From: Scenedesmus sp. ARA3
Taxonomy: Eukaryota > Chlorophyta > Chlorophyceae > Sphaeropleales > Scenedesmaceae
Length of the DNA: 46,377 nucleotides
Assembly: GCA_004335835.1 (NCBI GenBank)
Contig: RWJK01000932.1
Coordinates: forward strand, 1-46,377
Direction: 5' to 3'
In this document: piece by piece, positions 10,701 to 22,099 of the stretch
How positions within the stretch are numbered: the first letter of the stretch is position 1
Layout of the letters: the number at the start of each line of letters is the position of its first letter
Position numbers and translations under genes: made by a program
Notes under the pieces: generated by a model
The model's input: the letters and a program-made list of their open reading frames with translations, nothing else
Told to the model about the DNA's origin: nothing
Database searches by the model: none

Positions 10701-13700
10701 ATGGCACCATTGAGCTGACCGCGCTCACTGAGCCCCTTTCAGTTGGGCTGGCCAACCGCGTCCAGATGCTGGTGTCACAGCTGCAGGACAACGTCATGTA
10801 CTATGCACAGGCAAGGTTGTGGTGGTAGCAGGTTGCAGCCATGCATACCAGCAATTGCGCACTGTGGCACACTCTCAGGAATGCCTGCTGTTTGGTCTGC
10901 CTGAGCATGACAACCATGCCGCACGGCTGCAGCCAGCACCAGATTTGTGAAGTGTGCTCAACTGGCCGCCAGGTTGTTTGATAGAGCACTTGTGTTCGGA
11001 CCCAACCACACGATTTACACTGAATGTGGGCTGCCATTCTGCACAGACATACATAATTCAAAGTCAATAGAGCACTGATTTAGAAATTCTTGGTTTGAAC
11101 TGTAACGTGACGGGGTCTATGAGCCGGAGTCGAGGCACAAAGGCATCACCTTTTGGGGTATCGTTACAGCTAGTGGTGCCCTGCCCAAATCATCTTGCTG
11201 CAACATGTGCATCACTCCAGTGCCGTGCTGCTGCCGCAGGTGACTGCCATCAATGCAGCAGGCTTGACAACCACTGTGAATGGCCTGCCCATCACAGTAG
11301 ACAAATCCTTGTAAGTACTCCTTTTTGTACGTGCTTTACCTGCACACTGTAGGGAACGCAGCAGAGCAGCAGTGAGCAGTACGCATGCTGCACTTACATG
11401 CTGATGTGTCAGCAGCTCATCTTTCTGCCAGCTTTTCTGACATAACTTGCTTGTTGTGCTTCCTTGCAGGACTGGTGGTGTGCCGCCTGGCATGACAGCT
11501 CTGATTGCTGTAATGTGCAGCCTGGGCTGCCTGGGCATCGGTGCTGTGCTGGCTGTGGTGATCATGCGGGGTACTGTGGACCAGCAAAAGCAGCGGGAAA
11601 AAGAGCGCCAAAACGTGAGTAGGTTCCGGCTCAAAGCACAACCCAAGCTGTACACTAAAGCGAGCATGCGCAACTGCAATATGTAGGGTCCTGTTGGTTT
11701 CAGCGCATCCACACGCCATTTGCATCTGGCGTAGCCTAATCATACCTCTGTCGCTGCTGCGCGTGCTTGTGCTTCTGCCTTGCAGGAATACAAGCAGCTG
11801 AAGGCGCTCATGTATGCATTGGTGAGCCACAGCGATGGCTCCAGTGGCCCAGACGGCATGCCACAGCCCATGCGTGGCCCCAAGGCAGAGGACAAGGACA
11901 AGGAGGTGGCATTCGTGTTCACAGACATCGAGAGCTCAACTGAGCTCAGCAACCAGGACGGGGACGCTTTCAAGCAGGTGAGTCGGTTGTGGTGGCGCTG
12001 TTGGGCACATGCCGAAACCATCCCTGTGTGTTGGCTGGCAGCGATGGATTGCCCAAACCAGCTCAAACCGCAGCAAACAACACAGCCAGCATCCACACAT
12101 ATTCCTATTATGTGTTTGCTGCCTGCAGCTGCAAGAGGTGCATGACCAGATCATGCGTGAGGGCATTGCCAAGCACCACGGCTACGAGATCATCACTGAG
12201 GGAGACTCCTTCCAGGTAGCCTTTGCCACCTGCCAGGCAGCGCTGGCCTTCTGTGTAGACATCCAGTACCGCTTCTTGGAGCAGACCTGGAGCAAGGAGG
12301 TGCTGCGGTTGAATGCCTGCAAGGTGGTGCGAGGTGAGTATGAAGCTGCGTTTGAATGGCAGTGAGGGTGCTGGGTCAAAAGGAGTTGACAACATTTATG
12401 CTTACAGTTTGTGTCTTTCCATGCTTGCTGCAACCCGTGCGCTAGTGGGTTGTGTAAATCGCAGTGTCAGTGGGCGTTGCATTTTGCCAAGCGCAGAGGC
12501 GGCGCCAGACGTGCAGCGGTGCCTGTGGTGTCCTCATTTGCTGATGTTGCTGCTGCACTCGCAGGCCCTGATGGCGAGATCCTCTTTGCTGGGCCGCGTG
12601 TGCGCATGGGCATCCATTACGCGCGGGAGGGCACAGTTGCGGTGCGCCTGCACAACCTCACAAGGCACAAGGTGTATGCAGGCCCTGCAGTGCAGATTGC
12701 ACTGGATGTCAGCGAGGTGGCGAACGGCGGCCAGATCGTGCTGACAGAGGTGAGCGCAGCAGTGGCCTTTATGCATGTGTATGACTCATGCAGCATGATG
12801 TGTACCTGATGACAGTTGCACTGCCTTGTGTCGTGGCGATGCATGCGCTCTGCTGTGACTGCTATCCCAGTATCTTTGGCCTGTTGCTGGCATTCAATGC
12901 ATCATACTGCTTGTGCTTTCTTCCCTGCAGGACGCTGTTGCCAAGCTCAGTGAAAACATGGCCTTGGCTGGCTTCCCAGTCATCCGCATGGCAGGCCTGT
13001 TCCAGCTGCCATGTGTGCCGTGCCCTGTGTTCCTGTACAGTGTGGTGGAGGCAGTAGGCAGGCCGCTGCGGCGCAGCTTCCCTGGGCTGCGAAAGATTAA
13101 GCAAATCTGGCCGCAGCCGCCAGATATGAAGGTGGGCTGTGTGCTGCATGGCCAGCAAGCTGCTGCAGCTGTGATGTCAGTAGTGGCACACCAGGCGGCA
13201 TGCGGGCGGTGCCTGCGTTAACAGCTTGCAGCTGTAGCTCATGGTAAAGACACTCCATGCTACGCCATGCTGTGCTTTGGGTGTGGTGTTCTGCAATTAA
13301 ACAGGGGCACTGTTTAATTACCGCTTTTGTCACGGGTTCTGCGTATGTTGCCTCTGCCTTGCTGTTGTGCAGCTGCCGGCAACGCTGCAGTACAACATCA
13401 ACCTGCCGCCGCTGCCACTAGCCAACAATGCGCTGGCATTCGTGGCGCTGCGGCTCGCCACCTACCCACGCGACAGGCAGAAGTGTGACCTGCCGAGGCC
13501 GCTGCAGGAGACCTTTGAGGAGGTGTTTGCAGTGCAGGCACAGCAGTTCAAGGGCTACTTGTTCCAGACACACGAGGCTGCGTCGAGGGAGGTGTGTAGC
13601 TAGATAGTTTGGGATTCCAGAAAGTGTGGTGTGTCCCAAAAGGGTGCTGACGCATGCATACACATGTTGGACGTTGCTGTTCAGGTAGTCCGGCAGCATT

Positions 13701-16700
13701 GCAAAGATATAGGACGTCTCATTTTACAAGGCGTGTCATTGCTTGTGACTGTTCTCTGCGTCTCCTTTTGACACATCTGGCACTGCTATGCTGTGCTGCT
13801 GCACTTGCAGGGCACCTGGACCGTTGCCTTCCAGAGCAGCATGGATGCGCTGCGCTTTACGCATGCAGCGCAGATGATGCTGATGCAGACGCACTGGCCA
13901 CCGTGTGCTCATGAGTACTGCGGCCTGTCGCTGCCGAGTGCTGACGGCCGCATGCTGTTCCAGGGCCCGCGCGTGTGCATGGCCGTGCACGAAGCATCAG
14001 AGTACCTGGTGCGCGCTGGTTGCTGGGACGGTGCATGCATAGGTTGCTGCATTTGAGGTCATCCTGTCCTGCACGCGCCTGTGCATGTCCTGGTGCATTT
14101 GAAGGTTGGCGACAATGATTTGTGACATAACTAGACATAACACGCTGCAGCCAGTCCACAACTGTTCCAACCCCCACGGCGGTCCCACTACTCTGCCGCT
14201 TTCAATTCATCTTCCCTCCGCCTGTCACTACAGGTCAGCGAGGACGAGTCGATTGGCGCTGACGTGCCGCGCAAGGTCATGTCCTTCGCAGGCCCTGGCG
14301 TCACGCTGCCCATCCTGCTCACATACGCTGGCAGGGGTGGCCAGGTCATCCTGTCAGAGCGTGCATGGGATGCTGTGAAGCCAATCGTCACACAGCACCC
14401 TGGAGCACACACAGTGATCAGCTTGGGCACTCACGTGGTGTCAACAGACTACCCTGTGCCAATGCTGCTGGTAGGCCCAACACTCTGCCCTGACATGCGG
14501 CAGCAGCAGCATCATACGCCATGAACTTGCCCTGTTTGCTTCCTGTGTTTGCTCCTGTCCACATCTTCAACAGCACAACGGGCGGCTCTGAAGTCTGCTA
14601 TCTGCAATGCTTCATTTCATGTGCTTTGCAGATGGAGGTGATGCCCAACTTGCTGGCCAAGCGCACCTTCCACCCTGTGATGACCAAGAAGCTGGTGGAG
14701 CCAGGATACAGGGAGGCGCCAGACTCCAGGGACCCCATGACGATTGTGTTCGTTAAGGTATGGAATGGGCGTGTACCTCGCGCAAATCTGTACAGAGTAG
14801 TAGAGCATGCTGTATGTTTAGCACAGGCATGCACGCAAAGGATCAGCTTGTGTACAGCATGTGCACATATGTATAGACAGCTGATTGCTTGCACTTGCTG
14901 CATGTTGTTGCTGCCACTGCTGTGTGCACTGCCAGGTGTCCAAGCCGGCCGAGGTGGCGCATGCTGAGAAGGGCGACACTGCTGGCAACGCTCATATGCG
15001 GGATGAAGACATCACAATGACCATACAGGCGTTCCAGGTGTGTGTCTCGCTGACTGTCAAAGATGCTGTCAGCATGCAATGCTGCGCTTAGAATGCGCAT
15101 ACCTCTGCCACTCTGTATAGCACAGCACACCATACACAGCATGGGTGCGGCTCATTGACCAGCACCTGTTGCTGCTGTTGCGGTTGCTGCAGATCTCTGT
15201 GAGCATGTACACCACCACTGCCCGCAAGCTGCTGCGCAAGTACGATGGCTACGAGTGCAAGGAGCCTGAGCCTGGGAAGTTCACACTGGCCTTCAAGTAA
15301 GTGATGCTTTGTGCAGGCCAACCCTTTAAAGTCAGCTCTGCCAGCACGTCTGCAGCTGGCAGCATACTTCTGCACTGTGTCTGTCTCAAAGATGCTGATG
15401 CGCAAACACTGCACTAGTGCGCACACACACATGCGTTGGACACATGTATAGTGGACATCTCTTGACAAGGCCGTGCTGCACGTGTCGCGCTATCTGCTGT
15501 TTGCCTGTAGGGAGCTGGAGGATGCCATCACTTGGGCTTGCCATCTGCAGGAGGAGCTCATGTACCTGTCATGGCCCTCACACCTGCTGAGCATGCAGGA
15601 GTGTAGGTGAGTCTTTGAGGTGTGGCATTTCGGGCTCAGTAGCTGCCAGCTCCAGAGCAGCATTTTACTGCTGGTGACAGCTTCGGTGCAAACCATACCC
15701 GCAATCCTGCTTGTTGACATGTTCGCGTGCTGGATGAACTGCAGGGAGCAGCACGATGCCGATGGCAGGCTCATCTGGCGCGGCCTGCGCGTGCGCGTGG
15801 GCATGTCTTACGGCTTTGTCAACAACAAGAAGCCACTCAACACGGGCAGGGCAGACTACTTTGGCGTGCTGCCGAATGGTGCTGCGCGGGTGTCAGCGCT
15901 GGCGGCGCCCGGCCAGGTGCATTGTTATGCTGAGTATCTGGGCAGGATGCGCACTGTTGACAGAGTAGCGTGCACGTGCTTGCATATTGGCGGATTTGCA
16001 TAGGACACTGCAGGTATGTCATGCAAAGTTTGTTTGCGTGCCGTGTTTTGAGCAGTGCATGTGGACAGTTAGCGGATGCATGCGCTCAAATGATCTTACG
16101 CAATGGTGCCGCTTTGCTATACAACGTGCTGTACTGGTGCTAGCTGCTGCTAACACACTTGTCGCGGTGTGTGTGCCCTGCACTGCGCCTTTGGGATGCT
16201 GTCCGCCGCCTGCAGGTGCTCGTAGAGGCCCAGAACCCTCCGCTGCAGAGGGGCAAGGGCGATGTGCTGCTCAAGAACGTGGGTGAGACACAGCTGTACA
16301 TGCGCGGCTTGCCGGCAGAGAGGAGCAAGGACAAGGAGAAAAAGGCCCTGCAGGCACAGGATGAGGAGTTCAAGGCTCTTACGCCTGAGGAGCAGGAGGC
16401 TCGTGCCGTCAATGTGAAGGCAGTTGGGTACTATGTGCTCAGGTGAGCCTGCCAGCAGGGCAGTCACTGCTGGCGTGTGTCTGTTTGTTCCCGGTCAGTG
16501 CCACAGCCGGCAGCTCGAGACAAATTTGTACAACCGATGGCTTTTGCAGCACATCCTACTCAGCACCAAAACTCTTTGTTCACAACACCGATGTAACAAA
16601 CTGATGTTTCAACAACCCTGCAGGGGCTTGGACAACCCGCGGCTGGTGTACGAGGCACACAGCTGGCGCCTGCAGGGGCGGCCCCTCAAGCCTTGTGGCG

Positions 16701-19700
16701 AGATGTTTGCACCGCCCACAGGCGTGTGCGGCCCCGGCGGGCTCAAGGACAGCTCCATCAACAGCAGGATGAGCAGCTTGCGCAGTAAGGTGCCCTGGAT
16801 AAGGAAGAGCCCCTCGCAGCGCAGCAGCGGCAGCAGCAGCAGCCTGGCATCACAAGCATCTCAGCAGCAGCAGAAGCAGCTGTCCAAGCTGGCACAGGGT
16901 GGGCCCCAGAGCGGCATGTGTAAAAGTCACTTGGCTGGTGGCGCTGCTCAGGCAGGGTCGTTTGGCCTTGGTGCATCTGCAGCTGCTGGAGGCACTGCTG
17001 CAGCAAGCGGAGCTGCCTCAGCAGCCAACAGCAGCCCCAGGGACTTGGCAAGCGAGTCTCCTGGCTTCTTCAGCTATACAAGCGGGCATGCCGTGTACAG
17101 CCAAGGCAGCTGCAGCAGCAGGCTGCAGCACCTGCTGCCGCACAGCAGCAGCTTGCTGTCAGTAGCATCTGGGTCTGATGCTGCTGCGCTGCAGTATTTC
17201 GATGGCAGCAGCCCTGCAGAGGGGCCTGATGGTAGGCGGACGCGCAGCTGGGTGTGTGGGCAGCGGCCACAGCTGGCTGGCAGCAGGCCGCAAGTGGAGG
17301 GACAGGTGAGAGCTGACTTGCGGTTAGTCGGGATATGCCAGTTTGTACTAGTGTTGTTATGCTACAGGTTACTCAGGAGTGCTGCATCGGAGACAGGAGC
17401 AGAGGCAGCAGCTGCACTGATGTGGTGCTGCCCATGCTCCCAGCATAAGAGGTGTATTACACTGGGGCTGCGTTAACGCGCGCGGCCAAAGTCTATTACA
17501 CTGGGATGCGGTGTTGCAGCGTAAACGACATCCAGGCATGCAAACTTATTGTTTTTGATATAAATAAACATTTCACGGTTGCGTTTTGTGTTACGCGGCA
17601 GTCTGCAGCTTTTACCGCCCGTTTGCTGTCGATCGCAGCACTGCACACGTGGTCTTGACACAGCCCATGAACGGATCGACCAGCCAAAACTCACCAAAAT
17701 TAACACTTATCAACCTAGAAGTTGAACTCGATTGCGCGGGGGGACGCGTTCACGCCTATGTTGATAAACGCAGCAAAAAGTCGTTTTGGCAACACCTGTT
17801 TCAGCTGCGTTTTAGGGTTCGAAAGCAACACCTCAGAACTTCACCTATCCCAAGCCGATTCATTGCGTTTAACGCTCAAACAAAAGCGTATATACATATA
17901 CTTTTATTCTATGTTGGTTTTGCAGCCTAATTCACTCAAAACATTTTGCGTCAAAATTTTTGACGTTGACGCAGCCCCAGTGTAATATACCTCTAAGGTC
18001 CTGTATACACAACAACAACCACTCAGCAGCACTGCGGCACGTAGCAACGCATATTCTTTCAGCAGCTTTGTATTGGCAGTAATCATTCATGCATGCCTGA
18101 CAACGATGCAACGCATTGTGTTCCGTTGTTGTTACATTGTCCTGCAGCACCTGCACCGTGGCGGCTCTCAGGAGATGGGGCCGATAGCAGCACGCAGTGC
18201 ACACTCGGAGCTCATGGGCAGACAGGCAGCTGCAGCAGCTGCACGCTACAGCCTCAACAGCTCATCTCTGCATGCACGCGAGCTGGCTGGCAGTGCCAGC
18301 CAAGCACCGCAGCAGGGAGGCAGCAGCTTGTCACGGGGCGGCTCTGGCATGAGCACAATGTACGACCAGTTCCTTGGTCCTGTCAACATACCCCCCATCC
18401 AGACAGCAGTTTCACCTCCAGGTGGGCACGTGTGCTGAGTTGCACAGCAGCATCTGTACCTGGCCTATTCTTCTGCTCGATGCCCATGTTGCTGCACTGC
18501 ACAGGTGACAGATGTCAGCAAGCCTGCATATACACAGGCATACATGAATTATGCTGACATAGTAAGCTGGCAGGGTATAAAGCAGGGCCACGGCAAACTC
18601 CTAATGACGTTCATGATGTTGAAGAATTTGGCCTGCTGTGTTGCAGGCCGCGGCGATTGGACGGAGACGCCAAGCAGGATGATTGGCAGCCCTACCCCCA
18701 TGAGCCCCTACACAGATGGCAGCCACTGCAGCCCCATGGCAGTCTCCTCGCCAGCATCTGCAGCGCTGCTGCCGCAGCAGCAGCACCAGCAGGCCGTGCA
18801 GCAGAGCCTGCTGCGCAACTTGCGCATCAGCGCATCAGGCGAACTCACTACAAGTGGAGGTGGCGGTGTTGCAGGCAGCTGGCAGCCGATCAACAGCAGT
18901 CCACCAGGCAGCACTAGTGCCAGCTGCGACACGCTGTCACTGTCGCTGACAAGTTTGGATCCTGGCGCGCTCAGCACTGCGCACTCGCAGCTGCTGAGTC
19001 AGCAGCAGGCAGCGCAGGCCAACATGGAGCAGATGGTGACCGGCCTGCGCGCTGGAGGCAGTGAGCTGTCATTCAGCTCGAGCTTTGATGGGAAGGGCGG
19101 CGTCAAGGGGCTGCTGTCGGCTGGCGTGTCATTCCTAGCAGGTGGGTGCTGGAAATTGCAGCGCCTACATGCTCGGTATTCATGGTGTGGCTATGATCGG
19201 TTATGCATGTTTCTGAGCTCTGCCCACGGCAGGCTTGCAAACATATCATCACCGCGTTTAGCTGTTTTGCTCTTACCGCTAACTTGAATGTTGCGCTTGC
19301 TGCTCGTTATGCATGTAGGCGGTGCAGCAGCACCTCCAGAGCAGGGTGGGCTGCAGACCCTCCTAAAGAAGCCAATTGCACTGCTAGACACCTTCACGCG
19401 CAGGCGCAGCGGCCACAGCAGCAACGCAGGCATGCGGCCAAGTGACAGCAATGCTGCCGGCGGTGCTAGCCAGTGTGTGGAGGAGGTAGCTGGAAGCCTG
19501 GACACGCAGCTTGCCGCAGCACACCGGCAGAATGGCATGGTGCCAAGTGGCAGCCTGCCAGTGACACCTGGCAGTGTCCACAGCGCGGGCTCATGGGGGG
19601 TGAGCACGACCTCCAAGGCAGCGACTGTCCACAAGTTTGGTCAAAATGTCGGCTTCTGAGTGTATGCGCAAGGCTGTGTGTGTCTAGTTAGCGTCTCTCC

Positions 19701-22099
19701 GGTGTGCGCCATCTCTGGCTGTTGAAGACGGCGGAACCAAATGACTCCACGTGTCATGTTGCGCTGACTGCTATTGCCGCTGCTCCTGCTGCTGCAATGG
19801 TGCTGTATTCGTGCAGGGCCGGGGCACGCACAGCAGTAGTGCGCTGCCAAGCCCAGGCACTGTCTTTGCCAACGACATCGCCCAGACCTTTGTCAACCAG
19901 CGACACAACAGTGTCACCTCAGCGCAGGCGCTGGCTGCGCCATGGGGCCACCGGGCAGCGCTCAGCTCAAACAACGGCAACCACAGCAGCCCTGTGCCGC
20001 CAGGCAGTGTCGGCAGTCCACAGCAGCCTGGGCATGGCATGGCAGGCAGCCAAGGCGGCAGCTTCACTTACGCTGCCAGCAGCTACAGCCCCCAGCATTT
20101 CCAGCATGGCGCGTTTGGAGGCTGGCAGCAGCAACAGCAGCTGCTGATAGACAGCCAACAGCAGCTGATAGACAGCCAGCAGCTGTTGCTGCTTCGACAG
20201 CAGCATGAGGGCAACACAGACGCAGCAGCAGCAGCACAAGCACAGCGGGAGATGCTTGTGGCATCGGCTGCTGGCGCTGCTGGGTTGCCTGCCATGGGCT
20301 GCAACGGCTATGGTGACATGCTCGGCTTTGAGCCTTCGCTCAATGGAGGCGCAATCGAGGCGCTTACTGGCAGCGCTGGCTATGGCACGATTGAGGGCGC
20401 AGCAGCGCTCATGAGCAGTGGAGCAGAAGGGGATGCAATGGATGCCAGCAGCATCAATGTGGAGTTCAGCTTGGGGATGAGCAGTAGGGCAGCAGCTGCT
20501 GCTGCTGCTGGCCACGGTGCTGGCAGTCCTGTGCCCACCATGCAGCGAGGTGGTGCTCGCAGTATCAGCCCAGATGCTGCTGCACTTGCAGCCAGCCAGG
20601 TGCACCGCAACATGTGGGCCAGCTTTGAAGCAAACCGGATGCAGCAGCTGGCAGAGCAACAGCAGCAGCTGGGGCAGATGCAGCACGACATGCAGCAGTT
20701 GCAGGTGCAGCAGCAAGTGCAGCAGATGCGGCTGCAGCAGCAGATGCAGCAGGAGGCCTTATTGCACGGCAGCAGCAGCTTCTCAGCTGCTGCTGCTGAG
20801 CTGGCTGCCAGAGAACAGGCCTTTGCTGCTGCAGCTGCTGCAGCATCCAGGCGGTACGAGCAGGATGCGCGTGTGCAGTCCCCTGTACCTGAGTCATACT
20901 GGACAGCGCCGGTGGACTCTCAGCTTGTGCTGCAGCAGCTGGCTAACAGGCCAGATGCTGCAGCAGTGGCAGTGAGGGCTGCAGCAGCATCTGGCACTCC
21001 ATTCACACAGCCTGGAGATGCAGCCCTGCCAGCGCCACAGCAGTTCAAGCTGCACATGTCGGCCCAGGAGCAGGCAGCTGCAGCAGCGCTGCTGGCAGCA
21101 GGTGCAGGAGGTGCCAGTGTAGAGGTGGTTGGGTTGCTGCGTCCGCCTGAGCTGTCGCAGCCATGGCTCAGCAGCTGGGATGTGCAGAATGGGGGTGCGC
21201 CAGCAGCTTACCTTCCTCAGCAGTATGCTGGCCTTGTGCAGCAGCAGCATGAGATGAGGGACAAGGAGGAGCTGACTGCATATGGAGGCATCTGGACAAA
21301 GCAGCTCTCGCAACAGCACCAGCAGCTTCAAGGTGACCTGGCAGGGCAGCAGCAGCAGCAGCGCAGTGGAAGCACCAGTGTTGCCAGCAAGCCGCAACTG
21401 CAGCACTCCAATGGCAGCAGCGCTGCAGTGACCCCCAGGAGCCCAACCAGGGCTGAGCATGAAGGCGCTACAACACAGCAGCAGCTGCAGGCGCAGGCAC
21501 AGGTGCTGTCTCAGCACTTGACGCAGCGCAGCCATGACATGCTGCAGGACCTGCGGCAGCTTGCACCCCTGCTGCAGCCGCTGGCATTGCAGCAGCTGTC
21601 AGCACCATCCCAGCAGCAGCAGCAGCAGATGGTACTTGAAGGCAGGATCCAAAGCATGAGTATGGGCCGGCTCAGTCCCTTGGGAGATGTGGCCAGAAGC
21701 TGCTCCGGCAGCATCAAGCCAGCCACCCTTGTTGATGCTGCTGCAGGTGCTGCAGCCCATCCTACTCCTGCCCTTGAGCAGCAGCAGCAAGTAACTGTAG
21801 CAGCCAGGGCTGCAGCTGCTTTGCGAGGTGAGCGACTGCCGCTGCCAGCAGAGCAGCAGCAGCCAGCAAATCAAGACATGGCTGCAGCAGGGTGCAGTGA
21901 AGGGGCTTCCTCTAGCTCTGGCTCCTGTCAGCCATCACCGCAGAGCCCGCGCAGCAATGGATGCGATGAGCAGACTGCCGTGCACCAGGGTGGCAGCCGG
22001 TGCACGGCAGGCTGTGCGCTGGATGGTATCCCAGAGCAGCAGGGGCTTGAGGGCAGGAGCAGTGACGCTGCTGATGGCAGCGGCGCACCTGCACAGTAG
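7780..22099 (+). CDS. LRR/FN3 receptor with three tandem class III cyclase homology domains
   Basis: 27 exons: 7780-8273, 8643-8857, 9099-9246, 9519-9735, 9954-10111, 10334-10451, 10688-10810, 11240-11310, 11470-11614, 11786-11977, 12129-12333, 12565-12749, 12931-13131, 13373-13591, 13811-14008, 14234-14470, 14632-14757, 14936-15037, 15193-15296, 15511-15606, 15745-15916, 16216-16442, 16624-17305, 18148-18421, 18647-19141, 19319-19599, 19817-22099; 7968 nt, about 2655 aa. Order: signal peptide; plant-type LRR N-cap (NWDVFVDPC...GWPGVIC) and LRRs to about residue 240; two FN3-like repeats about 300-510; one membrane span about 523-547; cyclase domain 1 (about 602-760; FTDIESST with D610, EGDSF with D653); domain 2 (about 825-1042, degenerate); domain 3 (about 1043-1260; N1229-x3-R1233); then about 1,340 residues rich in Gln, Ala and Ser. 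Likely an extracellular sensor making cAMP or cGMP; nucleotide choice is not decided. An in-frame ATG at 7807 is an alternative start. Confidence 0.85.
9324..9375 (+). repeat. 26-bp tandem duplication in receptor-cyclase intron 3
   Basis: Two adjacent 26-bp copies (9324-9349 and 9350-9375) beginning GTAGAGGTTGCGCCCGC differ at one base. They lie inside the intron 9247-9518. Confidence 0.85.
10811..11239 (+). other. GC-AG intron in the receptor-cyclase gene
   Basis: The donor reads CACAG|GCAAGG and the acceptor CCGCAG|GTGACT. Joining exons 10688-10810 and 11240-11310 this way keeps phase 0 and restores a continuous FN3-like strand (YYAQVTAINAAG). No usable GT donor was seen at the end of the conserved segment. 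GC-AG introns with an AG|GCAAG donor are a known minor class spliced by the major spliceosome. Confidence 0.7.
13295..13319 (+). repeat. Perfect 10-bp inverted repeat in an intron
   Basis: AATTAAACAG, a five-base spacer GGGCA, then CTGTTTAATT: a perfect 10-bp stem inside the receptor-cyclase intron 13132-13372. It is AT-rich against a GC-richer background. Confidence 0.85.
17449..17993 (+). mobile_element. MITE-like non-autonomous DNA transposon, 3-bp TSD (TAA)
   Basis: A 545-bp insertion bounded by terminal inverted repeats of about 30 bp beginning GAGGTRTATTACACTGGGG, 28 of 30 positions matching between ends. It is flanked by the direct repeat TAA at 17446-17448 and 17994-17996. A degenerate extra copy of the TIR core (TATTACACTGGGATGCGG) lies at about 17493-17510. 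The interior is AT-richer than the host gene and encodes no transposase. A 3-bp TAA/TTA target duplication with such TIRs fits PIF/Harbinger-type elements, but the superfamily is inferred only from these features. Removing element plus one TSD shrinks host intron 23 (17306-18147) from 842 to 294 nt, close to its neighbours. Confidence 0.85.

Noticed and set aside
19967..20716. Long Leu/Cys/His-rich ORF opposite the poly-Gln exon
   Set aside because: It is the antisense shadow of CAG-rich coding sequence; the + frame is continuous with 26 upstream exons.
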